Below, one piece after another: positions 37,310 to 46,852 of a DNA stretch of 64,000 nt. The notes below the pieces were generated by a model. It did not search any database. It worked only from the letters and a program-made list of their open reading frames with translations, and had not been told where the DNA came from. A program made the translations under genes and the position numbers. This DNA is from Mesorhizobium waimense (GTDB lineage Bacteria; Pseudomonadota; Alphaproteobacteria; Rhizobiales; Rhizobiaceae). The stretch covers positions 1 to 64,000 of the forward strand of contig NZ_QZWZ01000030.1 in NCBI RefSeq assembly GCF_003601975.1, read 5' to 3'. Numbering within the stretch: position 1 is the first letter of the stretch; each line of letters opens with the position of its first letter.

Positions 37310-38258
37310 ATGATTCGCCTCGATCCCGCGACCGCTAGCTCTTCTGCGCCGCCCTCCGTTCCGGCGTGGGCGATCACAAGCGCCGGCGCGCCGAGCGACG
37401 GCGACGCCGCCTTCCGGGCCGGCGCCGCCCTGGGTGCCCTCGACACGCTCGCCCGCGCGCAGCCTGGCTGGGCCGGCGCTTGGCGGCAGCGGCTGGCGCT
37501 TAGCTGCGCCGCTGCCAGCATGCGGCTCGCCGGCCGCGCCGAGGACGCGGCAGCCTTGCGCGATGCTTGGCATTTGTCCCCCAGGTGCTGATCCCGGTCC
37601 CGCCGGCGCTGTCTTTGGCGCCTGGCGGCAGCTGGCCGTGCAGCCGCCCGCCGCCAGCGCCGATCGGTTCGAAAAGATCGTCGACCAGCTCGGGCTCCAT
37701 TGGGATGGTCCAGCGCTCGCCGCGCTTTCCACGGAGATCGAAAATCTGGCGGCATCGCAGCGGCCGGCGCCGTTCGCCGCCGCGGCGATCGCCGCTCACG
37801 TCGTCGCCATGCGCCCTGACTCCGAGCTTTTTGCCTGGTGGCTCGCCGACCTGGTGTTGGCAAAAAGCCTGCGCTGGCCGCTGCCACTGCCGCTGCTGAT
37901 GGCTCAGGTCTTCGGTCCGGCTTTTCGCGGCGAGGCCGGCGGCAAGCGCATCCGACCCGGCGAAGGTCTTGAGCGCGCGGTCTGCGTTGCGCTGGTTCAA
38001 GCGGCCGCGGAGTCCTGCCGGTTGGCCGCCGTGTTGTCGCGTAGTGCCGAAAGACTCATCGCCATCGCACCAAAATTGCGCGCCAAGGGCGCCGGCGACG
38101 TGATTTTTTTGCTGCTCAACGAAGACGCCGTTTCGGGCTCGCTGACGACCAAAAACCTGTCCCGCTTTGCCGCGCGGCGCCTATTCGACCGGCTGCAACA
38201 ATTGGATGCCGTGCGCGAGCTCTCCGGCCGCACCACCTTTCGGCTGTTTGGGTTGTAG
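37310..38258 (+). pseudogene. DUF1403 gene, frameshifted
   Basis: The ATG at 37310 reads DAAFRAGAALGALDTLARAQ and SMRLAGRAEDAAALRDAWHL before a run of five C near 37577-37581 shifts the frame. The rest (PAGAVFGAWRQLAVQPP, FRGEAGGKRIRPGEG, GDVIFLLLNEDAVSGSLTTK) runs to the TAG at 38258. DUF1403 proteins accompany ScpB-like genes on rhizobial plasmids and ICEs; their role is unknown. An extra C in a homopolymer could be an assembly error. Confidence 0.82.
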
Positions 38259-38260
38259 GG

Positions 38261-38959
38261 ATGAGCGAAGCGTCTGCCCGCCGGAAGCCAAACGTTCAGC
38301 CGGCTTTGCTGGATACCGAGCTGGAACATCTGCCGGCCGAGCTTCGCTGGCGCGAGTGGATGGGACGCGTCGAAGCGGTGATTTTTTCCGCCAGCGAACC
38401 GGTGACACGTAGTGTCCTCGCGCGGGTGGTGGGGAAGAACTGCAATCTCGAGCTGATCATCGACGACATCCGCGCCGCGCTCGCCGGGCGCCCCTACGAG
38501 CTGGTCGCGGTCGCCGGCGGTTGGCAGCACCGGACCAAGAAAGCCTTCGGAGACATCATCCACGCCGCATTCGGTACGCCTGCGGGGCAGGGTGCGAAGG
38601 AATTGTCGCAATTCGAGGCGCTGGTGTTGATGTGCATTGCCTATTTCCAGCCGATCACCCGCGCAGAGCTGTCGACCTTCTTCGGCAAGGAGGTGTCGCG
38701 CGATCTGATCGGCGTTCTGCGCGCGCAGGATCTTATCGCCTCCGGGCCGCGCAGCCCGCAGCCGGGCGCGCCCTACACCTATGTGACGACAAAAAACTTT
38801 CTGTCGCAGTTCGGGCTTGACACGCTGCGCCAGCTGCCGGATTTCGAGGCGCTCGAAGATGCCGGGCTGCTATCGAAGGAGAAGCTCCTGGCCGGAGAGA
38901 TTCCGGTTGGGCTAGGGGTAACGCAGTTGGATCAGGACAACATGACGATTGACGAATAG
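38261..38959 (+). CDS. ScpB-like protein
   Basis: A 232-residue protein with paired winged helices: WMGRVEAVIFSASEPVTRSV, LVAVAGGWQHRTKKAFGDII, FEALVLMCIAYFQPITRAEL, FLSQFGLDTLRQLPDF. ScpB is a kleisin-associated subunit of the SMC condensin, but this accessory version next to DUF1403 is a plasmid/ICE paralogue and need not serve SMC. The start ATG lies two bases after the DUF1403 stop. Confidence 0.85.
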   Translation: MSEASARRKPNVQPALLDTELEHLPAELRWREWMGRVEAVIFSASEPVTRSVLARVVGKNCNLELIIDDIRAALAGRPYELVAVAGGWQHRTKKAFGDIIHAAFGTPAGQGAKELSQFEALVLMCIAYFQPITRAELSTFFGKEVSRDLIGVLRAQDLIASGPRSPQPGAPYTYVTTKNFLSQFGLDTLRQLPDFEALEDAGLLSKEKLLAGEIPVGLGVTQLDQDNMTIDE

Positions 38960-39126
38960 CAAAACAAAGTGGTGCGATGTCGGTGGACCGCATCACAGAG
39001 TGCTTCGGCCGGAGAGCTCGTTGAAACGGTTTCCATCCAGGTTGCGGCGCGTATAGTCCCAATATTCATGTCGTTGACTCCCAATTGTCATGCCTGATAG
39101 TTCCAATTGTCCAAATTGAGAACGGT

Positions 39127-40347
39127 ATGTACGAGCGATTCGTGGAGCGCCGGGTGGAAGACGCCCTTGCCGACACCCCGGTGGTCCTGATTGTAGGGCC
39201 CCGCCGGGCAGGCAAGACCACGCTTGTCCGGAAAATGGGGAACGCGGAGCGAACCTATATCACGCTCGACGATCAAACGGTGCTCGAGGCCGCCCAGTCC
39301 GATCCAGCCGGCTTCATCCGCGGGCTTGACCGGGCGATTATCGACGAGATCCAGCGGGCTCCGGACCTGTTGCTGGCGATCAAGAAGACGGTAGATGAGG
39401 ATTATCGGCCGGGCCGATTTCTGCTGACTGGCTCCGCCAATGTCCTGACACTCCCGCGCATCGCCGACAGCCTGGCGGGACGGATGGAGACGATCCGGAT
39501 GTTGCCGCTTGCACGCGCCGAGATCGACGGCAAGACGGCGACCTTTCTGGGGCGCCTGTTCGAAGGCAAACTACAAGGCGATCGTGGAGCGCCCGTCGGC
39601 GACGATCTCGTCCAACTCGTGCTGCAAGGCGGCTATCCCGAGGCGATCGCCCGTGAGAGCGAGCGGCGGCGTCAAGACTGGTCGCGATCCTATTTGGCCT
39701 CTGTCCTGACGCGCGACCTCCGGGACATAGCCGACGTTGAGAAATTGACGGAACTGCCGAAATTCGTCCGCCTCCTCGCCGAGCACTCGGGGCAGCTTGT
39801 CAACTATTCGCACTTCGGCGCCAGCATCAATGTGAGCCACAAGACAGGGCAGCGTTATGTCGGCCTTCTGGAACAGGTCTTCCTCGTTTCCACCCTGCAG
39901 CCCTGGTTCACCAACGCACTGAAGCGCATCACCAAGACGCCGAAGCTCCATTTCCTCGATTCCGGACTTCTCGCCACCGTCCGAGGTCTGAGCCTCGATC
40001 GTGTGAAAGCCGACCGCAACTTGTTCGGTTCGCTTCTGGAGAGCTTCGTGTTCTCGGAAGTTCTGAAGCTCATGACCGGATCGGACCTGCGGCTGACGCC
40101 ACACCACTTCCGTGATCAGCAGATGCGCGAAGTAGATATCGTGCTAGAGCGCGACGACGGCATGATCGCCGGGATCGAGATCAAGGCGTCCGCCACGGTC
40201 AAATCCAGCGACTTCGGCGGGCTCCGGACCTTGGCCGAGGCCTGCGGCAACCGCTTTACCTATGGCGTGGTGCTCTACGACAGCGCTGATGTCGTGCCCT
40301 TCGGTGACAAGCTCGCCGCGGTGCCTCTTTCCTCACTGTGGAACTGA
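39127..40347 (+). CDS. AAA ATPase with DUF4143 domain
   Basis: A 406-residue protein starting at ATG 39127. The ATPase part has Walker A VGPRRAGKTTLV (about 22-33) and Walker B AIIDEIQRAPDLL (about 76); DUF4143 occupies the C-terminal half, including LHFLDSGLLATVRG and the PD-(D/E)XK-like EVDIVLERDDG with IEIKASAT. Such ATPases are common near toxin or defence genes but have no defined role. It lies at the border between transfer genes and the defence region. Confidence 0.85.
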   Translation: MYERFVERRVEDALADTPVVLIVGPRRAGKTTLVRKMGNAERTYITLDDQTVLEAAQSDPAGFIRGLDRAIIDEIQRAPDLLLAIKKTVDEDYRPGRFLLTGSANVLTLPRIADSLAGRMETIRMLPLARAEIDGKTATFLGRLFEGKLQGDRGAPVGDDLVQLVLQGGYPEAIARESERRRQDWSRSYLASVLTRDLRDIADVEKLTELPKFVRLLAEHSGQLVNYSHFGASINVSHKTGQRYVGLLEQVFLVSTLQPWFTNALKRITKTPKLHFLDSGLLATVRGLSLDRVKADRNLFGSLLESFVFSEVLKLMTGSDLRLTPHHFRDQQMREVDIVLERDDGMIAGIEIKASATVKSSDFGGLRTLAEACGNRFTYGVVLYDSADVVPFGDKLAAVPLSSLWN

Positions 40348-40389
40348 GATGTCGCGACAGAAGGCGAGACAATCAGGGCAAGACGAGCA

Positions 40390-40770
40390 TCGTTGATCGA
40401 GCCTGCCCTTGGCTGGACCTATCTTTCGCGCGAAAGCGCAGATGGACGAAGAGTCCATGGGCGTGCGCGACGAGATCGGTTTCCTGAATCCACCAGCGTT
40501 ACGCCGACCGCTTCTTTCCGGGCACATCGGTCCTGCATACCCGTGCACGCTACGCGCTCTTGGTGCCTTGGCTATTCGAGGATCTCGCGGGAATGGTCGG
40601 ACCGGCCGCGCAGCGCGCCTTGCGTGAACGCGAGAGACTGCTCGCCGGACGGCTGAAATACGCGGGCGAAGCCCAGGTGATTGGCGGCCGTGTTTTTCCT
40701 AAGCCCTCAAGCCAACCACCATCCACCGTATATTGGAACGCGCTCGTAGTTTGGGGGATCTTGCGCCCGA
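40390..40770 (+). pseudogene. DUF6361 family gene, truncated
   Basis: In shifting frames this encodes LGWTYLSRE, QMDEESMGVRDEIGFL, HTRARYALLVPWLFEDLAG, RERERLLAGRLKYAG and STVYWNALVVWGIL, the start of a DUF6361 protein. At about 40770 the DNA becomes the antisense of the helicase gene, so the remaining part is gone. The helicase's last codons (NYERVPIYGGWWLA) are antisense to this gene, showing a deletion joined the two convergent genes. Confidence 0.6.
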
Positions 40771-43443
40771 GGCTGGACGGTCGGACGATTTCCCGAGGGC
40801 AGGCCCTTCAATTTGCCACCGATCTTGATGGTCGTCTTTGGCCCGGAGCGCTGCGGATAGCGGGCGCCGCCCTCGACAAACACGATCTCAAACTCGGCGA
40901 CCTGCTCATCGCTGCGCACCGCGAAGCGCAGCGGGCCCGTACGTTCATGATCCAGCAGTTCAATATCGCATTCAGCGAAGGGCACCGGCACATCGCCGAA
41001 GCTGATTTCGACCCGGTCCTCGATCTGCGTCAGCAGCGATTCCGGCCAATGGATCGCGACAGGTGGCACAGGGGGACGCTCGCTGATCTGACGAGGCCGC
41101 ATCGCGCTCTTGAACACCCCGTCGGTGGTAATCCCGGGATCATTCACGGCCTTGCCGATGTCCGCGCACCATTCGACCCAGTCGGCGAGGTCGCGGACGG
41201 GGGAGATCGACCAGAATTTGCCTTTCGCGGAGCAGCCACGCGAGGCGGGGACGCCGTCGAGGAAGCCGGTCGCAAAGACATTGTTCTTGATGCGCGACTG
41301 GGACTTCGCCGTGTCAAGCCCGTCGGCGACATCGACGCCCATATACATGGAGTAGCGAACGCCGCGACCCTGGTGGTGAGTCAGACCCAGATTGCGCAGG
41401 ATCAGGCGATTGAAGCCATGCAGGCTGCGGAAGACTTCCTCGCCTTCGACACGACGCGCTGTGTCGCCACAAACGGTCTTGGCCAGCCGGTCATAAGGGC
41501 CCTTGGCGGAACTGCTGATATAGAGAAGCTGGCGGTCGGGATCCCAATGCATCATATGCAGATCCCAGATGACATTGATCGCATGCTGGGCGGTGGTCCA
41601 GCCGGCTTGTTCCTCCGACCTCGTCACGAAGATGGCGACGCGCTGATGCGGATTGACCTTCATGCCCAGATAGACGCCAGGACTATATATAGATCCTCCG
41701 CGCGTAGCGGCTCCCAGCCATCGCGGCTCGTGCGATAGACCACGGCGTTCATCTTGGGTTCGAGCGTCTGCAGCGGGATGTCGCTGAGATCGCCGACAAA
41801 GCCCTTGAACATTTCGGCGCGACGGACTTGGCGATCGATTCGCGGTGCTGAGCGCTTCGACCAGCGCGTTCCAATCGGCATCCTCGGTATACAGCTTGGC
41901 CAGGGACCGATCGATGTCATCCACGCCGGTGTTGGCGATGACGGTCTCATCGCCCAGACGCGGGTCTTGGCGGGTAAAGCGACCGACGAACTGGATGGTG
42001 ACGGCGATGCTCTTGTGCAGGTCGTGCAGGGCCGCGATCTTCAGTTCCGGCAGGTCGAAGCCTTCGCCCAGCATGTCGACGCATACGATGATCCGGCTGT
42101 CGAAGCGCCGCAGCGCGGCAAGGTTCGCGCGCCGCTCGCGGATCGGTTGCTGGCTGTGCACGATGACCGGCCGGAACTCCGGATACATCGCGCTATAGAG
42201 CTGGTGGAGATCCTTCGCGCGCTCGATGGTCTGGCAACGCGCCATGGCGAGGTGGTTGAGGCCCGCATCCAGGTCGTCCTGAAGGACGTCGCCAAGCTTT
42301 TCCGCGATCGCCAAATCGGCGTCCGCCTGATCGAGGCCGAAGACCGCCTCGAAGCGGATCGGCTTGAAGTAGCCTTCGGCCTGCGCCTTCTTGAGCGGAT
42401 AGGTATAGATGAACTCGCCATCGACACGCCGGCCGTCCTCGCGAAACGGCATGGCAGTGAACTTGATATTGGGGAGCGGCGGCTCGCGATCGGTGAACAG
42501 GCCGCGGAAGCGAGCCCATGTCGGGGCGCCGATGTGGTGCGCCTCGTCGATGAACAGGGCCGACGCACGGGCTGCCATCTGCTCCTGAACCGCAGCTTCG
42601 GCGCGGCCAGCGATCTGCATCGTGGTGACGATGACATTGGCGCTATCGAAGATCTCGTCGACCTCGGCCGCGGTGGAGGGAATATGCGACAGTCGCATGA
42701 CCAGCGGGAAGGCCGCCTTGTCTTCTAGGCACTGCTGGTGCCGCAGCACGCCGAAGGTCTCGAACTTGCCGGCAATCTGCTCGCGCAGGGCGTCGGTCGG
42801 CACCACCACGAGCAGACGCTCGAAACGCTGATGGGACTTGAGCGCAAGCATGGTTTCGGTCTTGCCCGTGCCTGTCGGCATGACGATGGTCGCCGGATCG
42901 GTCGACCGCGTCGCATGGGCAAGAGCGGCGTGAAGCGCGCCAATCTGCGGCCGCCTCAGCCCTGGCCGCGCTGACTGACCATCTAGGGCGACACGGCCCT
43001 CGCGGAGATGAACGGCATCAACCCAGGATACCGATACCGCAGTCAGCCGCACCGCGCGCTCAGTACGGTCCAGCATCTCCATCCGGGTCGGCCGTAGATT
43101 CATCCATCGGCCTTCGCCGAGTTCGAGCGCCTCGGCGATCCTTTCCGGGTCGGTCGCGCCGGGCACCAGCAGAATCAGATCCGCCTCCAAGGGGCGTGAT
43201 GGTCTTCGCGCTGATGATCTTCAGCGTCTCGCCGGACGGGAGCGCGGTCTCGTGACCGGCTAGGCGGCGGATCGAGAAGGGCCGCAGGCGGCAACGCACG
43301 CGCAGTGCCGGAACCGCCAATTGACGTACCGGGCTTCCCAGCACCTTGCCCTCGACCGCGAGCCGCTCCGGAAGGAGCAGTTCGAGGTCCGGGTTGAAGA
43401 GATCGTCCTGGTTCGGACCGGCGGCGCGCGTGCGGGAGACCAT
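40707..43443 (-). pseudogene. DEAH-type helicase, three frameshifts
   Basis: The true start is at 43443 (MVSRTRAAGPNQDDLF). An extra C near 43192 shifts the frame into a long stretch with Walker A IVMPTGTGKTETML, DEAH box LFIDEAHHIGAPTW and helicase motif VI TIQFVGRFTRQDPR. Between about 41850 and 41700 some 50 codons are out of frame; the correct text (RRAEMFKGFVGDLSDIPLQT) is in another frame, and the frame returns at a TATATATA run. It follows the AddA-like gene by 13 bases. Its C-terminus is cut by the DUF6361 junction. Type III restriction-like helicases resemble it. Confidence 0.78.
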
Positions 43444-43456
43444 TGTGACGCCACTC

Positions 43457-46400
43457 TCAGGCCGCCATCGTCTGGAGCGCGGGCGAGACGGGGATGACCG
43501 TCGCGCTCGTCATCAGAACGATCAGGCCCTGCGCGGCGCCGGTCATGTCGAGATACGCCCGTACCTGAGCCCGATAATGATCGAGCGTCTGCGGGTCGGG
43601 GTTCACATCGCTTTTCCAGTCAACGATCACGGCCGGCTGGCCGGCCGGATCGAGGGTCAGCGCATCCGCCATGCCAGCGGTTGCGACCAGTTCGGCATCT
43701 TCACGGCGAAGGGCGTAGACCGGATACTCGGCGAGCAACGCAGGCCGCAGGGAGGTGATCTCAGACAAGGCCAGCGTCCGGCCGACACAAAGCGCAAGTT
43801 CATCGGCGGACAGCCCGTTCGCCGGATCCGCGGAAGGGGACATGCCGAGCGCACGGATAAGAGCTTCGGCCCGCGCGCGCAGGGGCGCGGCGCCATCTTC
43901 ACATTCGCCGGTCAACACCTCTTCCATGAGCTTGTGCAGGATGAGGCCGCGTTCGCGCCCGCCCTGGATAAGCGCTGGCGCTTCGGGTTCGGGTCTCGGC
44001 CCATCCTCCGAGCCGGTCCAGATATCGACGTCTTCTTCCTGCAGCACCGGACCCGCCGCATTCTCGGCGCGGCTCGGCGCGAGCCAGGTCAGGCGCACCT
44101 GGCGTTCGGCAATCGCGCTCGCTTCGGCCGCGAAGCGCTCGCGCGTCTGATGGTTGTCCACATCGCCGGCCGCGACGATCGGATCGAGCGGCAAATGCGA
44201 AGCATCGATAGCGGGAAGCGCGGCAAGGGACAGATCGACTAGGCCGATCCAGGCCGATTTCGAAGGCGTCACATCCAGTCGTGGCAGCACCAGGAGTTCC
44301 CGGGCGCGCGTCGCTGCCACATACCAAAGCCTGACCCGCTCACGATCCAGTTCATCCTTCTCGGCCTGATACGCCAAATCGTATCCCGCCGGCGGGACGC
44401 CGAGGACCTTGCAGTAAAAGACGTCGGTCCGGCGATCGGTCACGGCGCTGCCAGGCGCCATCACGCCGGTCATGGTGTTGATCGGAATGACCACCGGCCA
44501 TTCGAGGCCCTTGGCCGCGTGCATGGTGTAGAGGGCGACGGCCTCTTCCTGCGAATCGGGCCGACCTTCCACGGCACGCGCCTCGTCGGTCCAGGCGGCG
44601 GTCATGGCTTCGGCGAAGGCGCGCAGACCTCGCACGGCATAGCTCGTCGCGAGACTGAGATAGAGATCGACATTCGCGAGTGCTCGCTCGACCTGGCCGC
44701 GATGCCGGTCAAGGAGGATCGGTCGCAACCGAAAGACGTCCACGGCCTGCGAGAGAAGATCGTGAGGCGTCGTGCTGTTGCTGCGCCGTTGAAGCGCCTG
44801 GAGACGTTCGATGACACCGCGCGCCAGCGGATGGGCGATAGCCGCTGCGTCGACACTGAGGTCGAGCCGCGGGATGCGATCGGGTTCATCCTCGGAGCGC
44901 GGAAGCGCCCAGACGATATCGAGCAGTTCTTCTTCGCTGAGACCCACGAGCGGGCCGCGCAGCAATGCACCGAGCGCCAGCATGTCGCGGCGGTCGGCCA
45001 GCACGCGCGTCAGAGCGATGAGGTCCTGAATCTCCTGGCGGCGAAACAGGCCTTTGCCGGCCTGGGTCGCGACCGGGATGCCGCGTCGCTCCAGGGCTTC
45101 CTCATAGCGCCAGAGGTCCGCGCCGGTCGGCGCGAGAAGGGCAATGTCGCCGGGCTGGCAAGGACGGTCCTTGCCGGTCTTGCGATCGAGAACGGGATGG
45201 CTGCCGATCATCCGGGCACAGAGTTCGGCCACCACATCGGCTTCGGCGTCACGCTGCTGTTCGGCGCTGGCCTTGTCGTTTTCATCTGCGACGGCGATGT
45301 CCAGCGCGGTGACGCAGACACCGTCGCCGCGATCGTCGTGGAAGGGATCGAGCGCGGTGAAGCCGGGCTGACCATCGGCGGAAAGAATGGCCTCGAACCG
45401 TTCATTGACGAAGGTAAGGATCGAGGCGCAGGAGCGGAAATTGGTCGAGATCGACACGAGGCCATCCGCGTTCTGCTGAGAAAAGGCCGCGCGGGCCTCC
45501 ACATAGGCGCCGACATCCGCGCCCCGGAAGCGATAGATCGCCTGCTTGGGGTCACCGACAAGGAAGAGTGCGCCCGGCCGAATCCGGAAGCGTGTCCAAT
45601 CTTGCGCACCGTCAACCGGATCGCCGCACAGTCGCCAGAAGATTTCCGCCTGGAGAGGATCGGTGTCCTGGAATTCATCGACGAGAACGTGGGCATATCG
45701 CTGGCCCAGCGCCTGCCGCACGGCTTCATGATCGCGCAGCAGATCCCGCGCGGCGTGGATGAGATCGTCGAAATCGAGCTGGGCGCTGGCGCGCTTATGG
45801 TCCCGGTAGCGCTGCAGGATCGGCCGGGCTTGCTCGATCAGCCCCGACAGGATCTGGCCGGAGGTCGCCTGAAGCAGCGCCGTCCATGCGCCGCAACAGG
45901 CCTCGTAGAGGCTTTCGGCCGTGTCGTTCAGCCTGTCGCCATCGGCCTTGGAAAGGCCGGCCTGCTTGGCGGCGGTGGCCCATTTGCCCTTCTTGCGGTA
46001 GCAGGAGAAGCTGCCGGACTTGGTGCACAGATCGGGATGCGGGCGGGAAACCAGCAGTCCGACCAGACCCGCAGGCCTGGCCGCGTCGGCGCCGGACGGC
46101 AGAGCAGCCGCCATTTCGGACAGACGCGCCGTGATGGCGTCCGTTTCCGGCTCATGCGCGCCGGCCGTTTGGGTGAAGGCGAGGAGGTCGTCAACGGCCT
46201 GTCGGAAGGTCTGGAGATGATCGGCGAGCGGCATCACCACCGGCGCGACGAGGCTCCTGCGCCGGCGCAGCGCTTCGGCGATCTTATGCATCAGCGCCAC
46301 GGTCTCTGCGGGACTGTGCAGCACCATCTCGGCCAGGATGCCACCATGGCCGCCGGACAAGCGCTCGCGCAGCCAGCCATCGACGATTTCGATGAAGGCG

Positions 46401-46852
46401 AGATCAGCCTGGTTCCGATCCAAGACGGCGGCGCCCGGATCGATATTCGCCTCGGCCGGATAGGGCTTGATGAGACGCTGGCAGAAGCCGTGGATGGTCG
46501 AACAGGTGATCTCGTCGATCGCGGCGGTCGCAGCGATCAGATTGTCGCGCTGCGCCTGCGACAGTCCGCCGGGCAGTCCGACAGCGAGCTCGGGTGCGAT
46601 GCGGCCAGCGGCGAGATCGGCGGCGAAATCCCGGACGCGCGAAAGCAGTTCGCTTGCAGCCAGTTCGGTGAAGGTGACCGCGGCAATTGCGCGCGGTGCG
46701 ACGCCCTGCGCCAGCATGACGGCGATGCGGCCGGCCATGACCGCAGTCTTACCCGATCCCGCGCCGGCTTCGACGAGGATGGAGCGATCATGACGGCTGA
46801 TTGCGTCATGTCGGGCGCCGTCATCCTTGAGGATCTTCACGCTGCTCATCAT
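43457..46852 (-). CDS. AddA-like helicase-nuclease
   Basis: A 1131-residue UvrD/Rep-type enzyme: Walker A VEAGAGSGKTAVM (about 28-40), TFTELAASELLSRVR, DEFQDTDPLQAEIFWR (about 390), GDPKQAIYRFRGAD, and motif VI VRLWYVAATRARELLVLP. A PD-(D/E)XK nuclease closes the chain with AVIVDWKSDVNPDPQTL (about 1075). It should unwind and degrade DNA ends with the AddB-like partner, whose gene overlaps by four bases. AddAB is normally a chromosomal repair pair; this one lies in an ICE defence region, so an antiphage or anti-plasmid role is plausible. Confidence 0.88.
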   Translation of the reverse strand: MMSSVKILKDDGARHDAISRHDRSILVEAGAGSGKTAVMAGRIAVMLAQGVAPRAIAAVTFTELAASELLSRVRDFAADLAAGRIAPELAVGLPGGLSQAQRDNLIAATAAIDEITCSTIHGFCQRLIKPYPAEANIDPGAAVLDRNQADLAFIEIVDGWLRERLSGGHGGILAEMVLHSPAETVALMHKIAEALRRRRSLVAPVVMPLADHLQTFRQAVDDLLAFTQTAGAHEPETDAITARLSEMAAALPSGADAARPAGLVGLLVSRPHPDLCTKSGSFSCYRKKGKWATAAKQAGLSKADGDRLNDTAESLYEACCGAWTALLQATSGQILSGLIEQARPILQRYRDHKRASAQLDFDDLIHAARDLLRDHEAVRQALGQRYAHVLVDEFQDTDPLQAEIFWRLCGDPVDGAQDWTRFRIRPGALFLVGDPKQAIYRFRGADVGAYVEARAAFSQQNADGLVSISTNFRSCASILTFVNERFEAILSADGQPGFTALDPFHDDRGDGVCVTALDIAVADENDKASAEQQRDAEADVVAELCARMIGSHPVLDRKTGKDRPCQPGDIALLAPTGADLWRYEEALERRGIPVATQAGKGLFRRQEIQDLIALTRVLADRRDMLALGALLRGPLVGLSEEELLDIVWALPRSEDEPDRIPRLDLSVDAAAIAHPLARGVIERLQALQRRSNSTTPHDLLSQAVDVFRLRPILLDRHRGQVERALANVDLYLSLATSYAVRGLRAFAEAMTAAWTDEARAVEGRPDSQEEAVALYTMHAAKGLEWPVVIPINTMTGVMAPGSAVTDRRTDVFYCKVLGVPPAGYDLAYQAEKDELDRERVRLWYVAATRARELLVLPRLDVTPSKSAWIGLVDLSLAALPAIDASHLPLDPIVAAGDVDNHQTRERFAAEASAIAERQVRLTWLAPSRAENAAGPVLQEEDVDIWTGSEDGPRPEPEAPALIQGGRERGLILHKLMEEVLTGECEDGAAPLRARAEALIRALGMSPSADPANGLSADELALCVGRTLALSEITSLRPALLAEYPVYALRREDAELVATAGMADALTLDPAGQPAVIVDWKSDVNPDPQTLDHYRAQVRAYLDMTGAAQGLIVLMTSATVIPVSPALQTMAA

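Noticed and set aside
40560..41738. 392-codon plus-strand frame as one gene
   Set aside because: Only its first ~70 codons are DUF6361-like; the rest is antisense to the helicase, so it is a truncated gene plus shadow.
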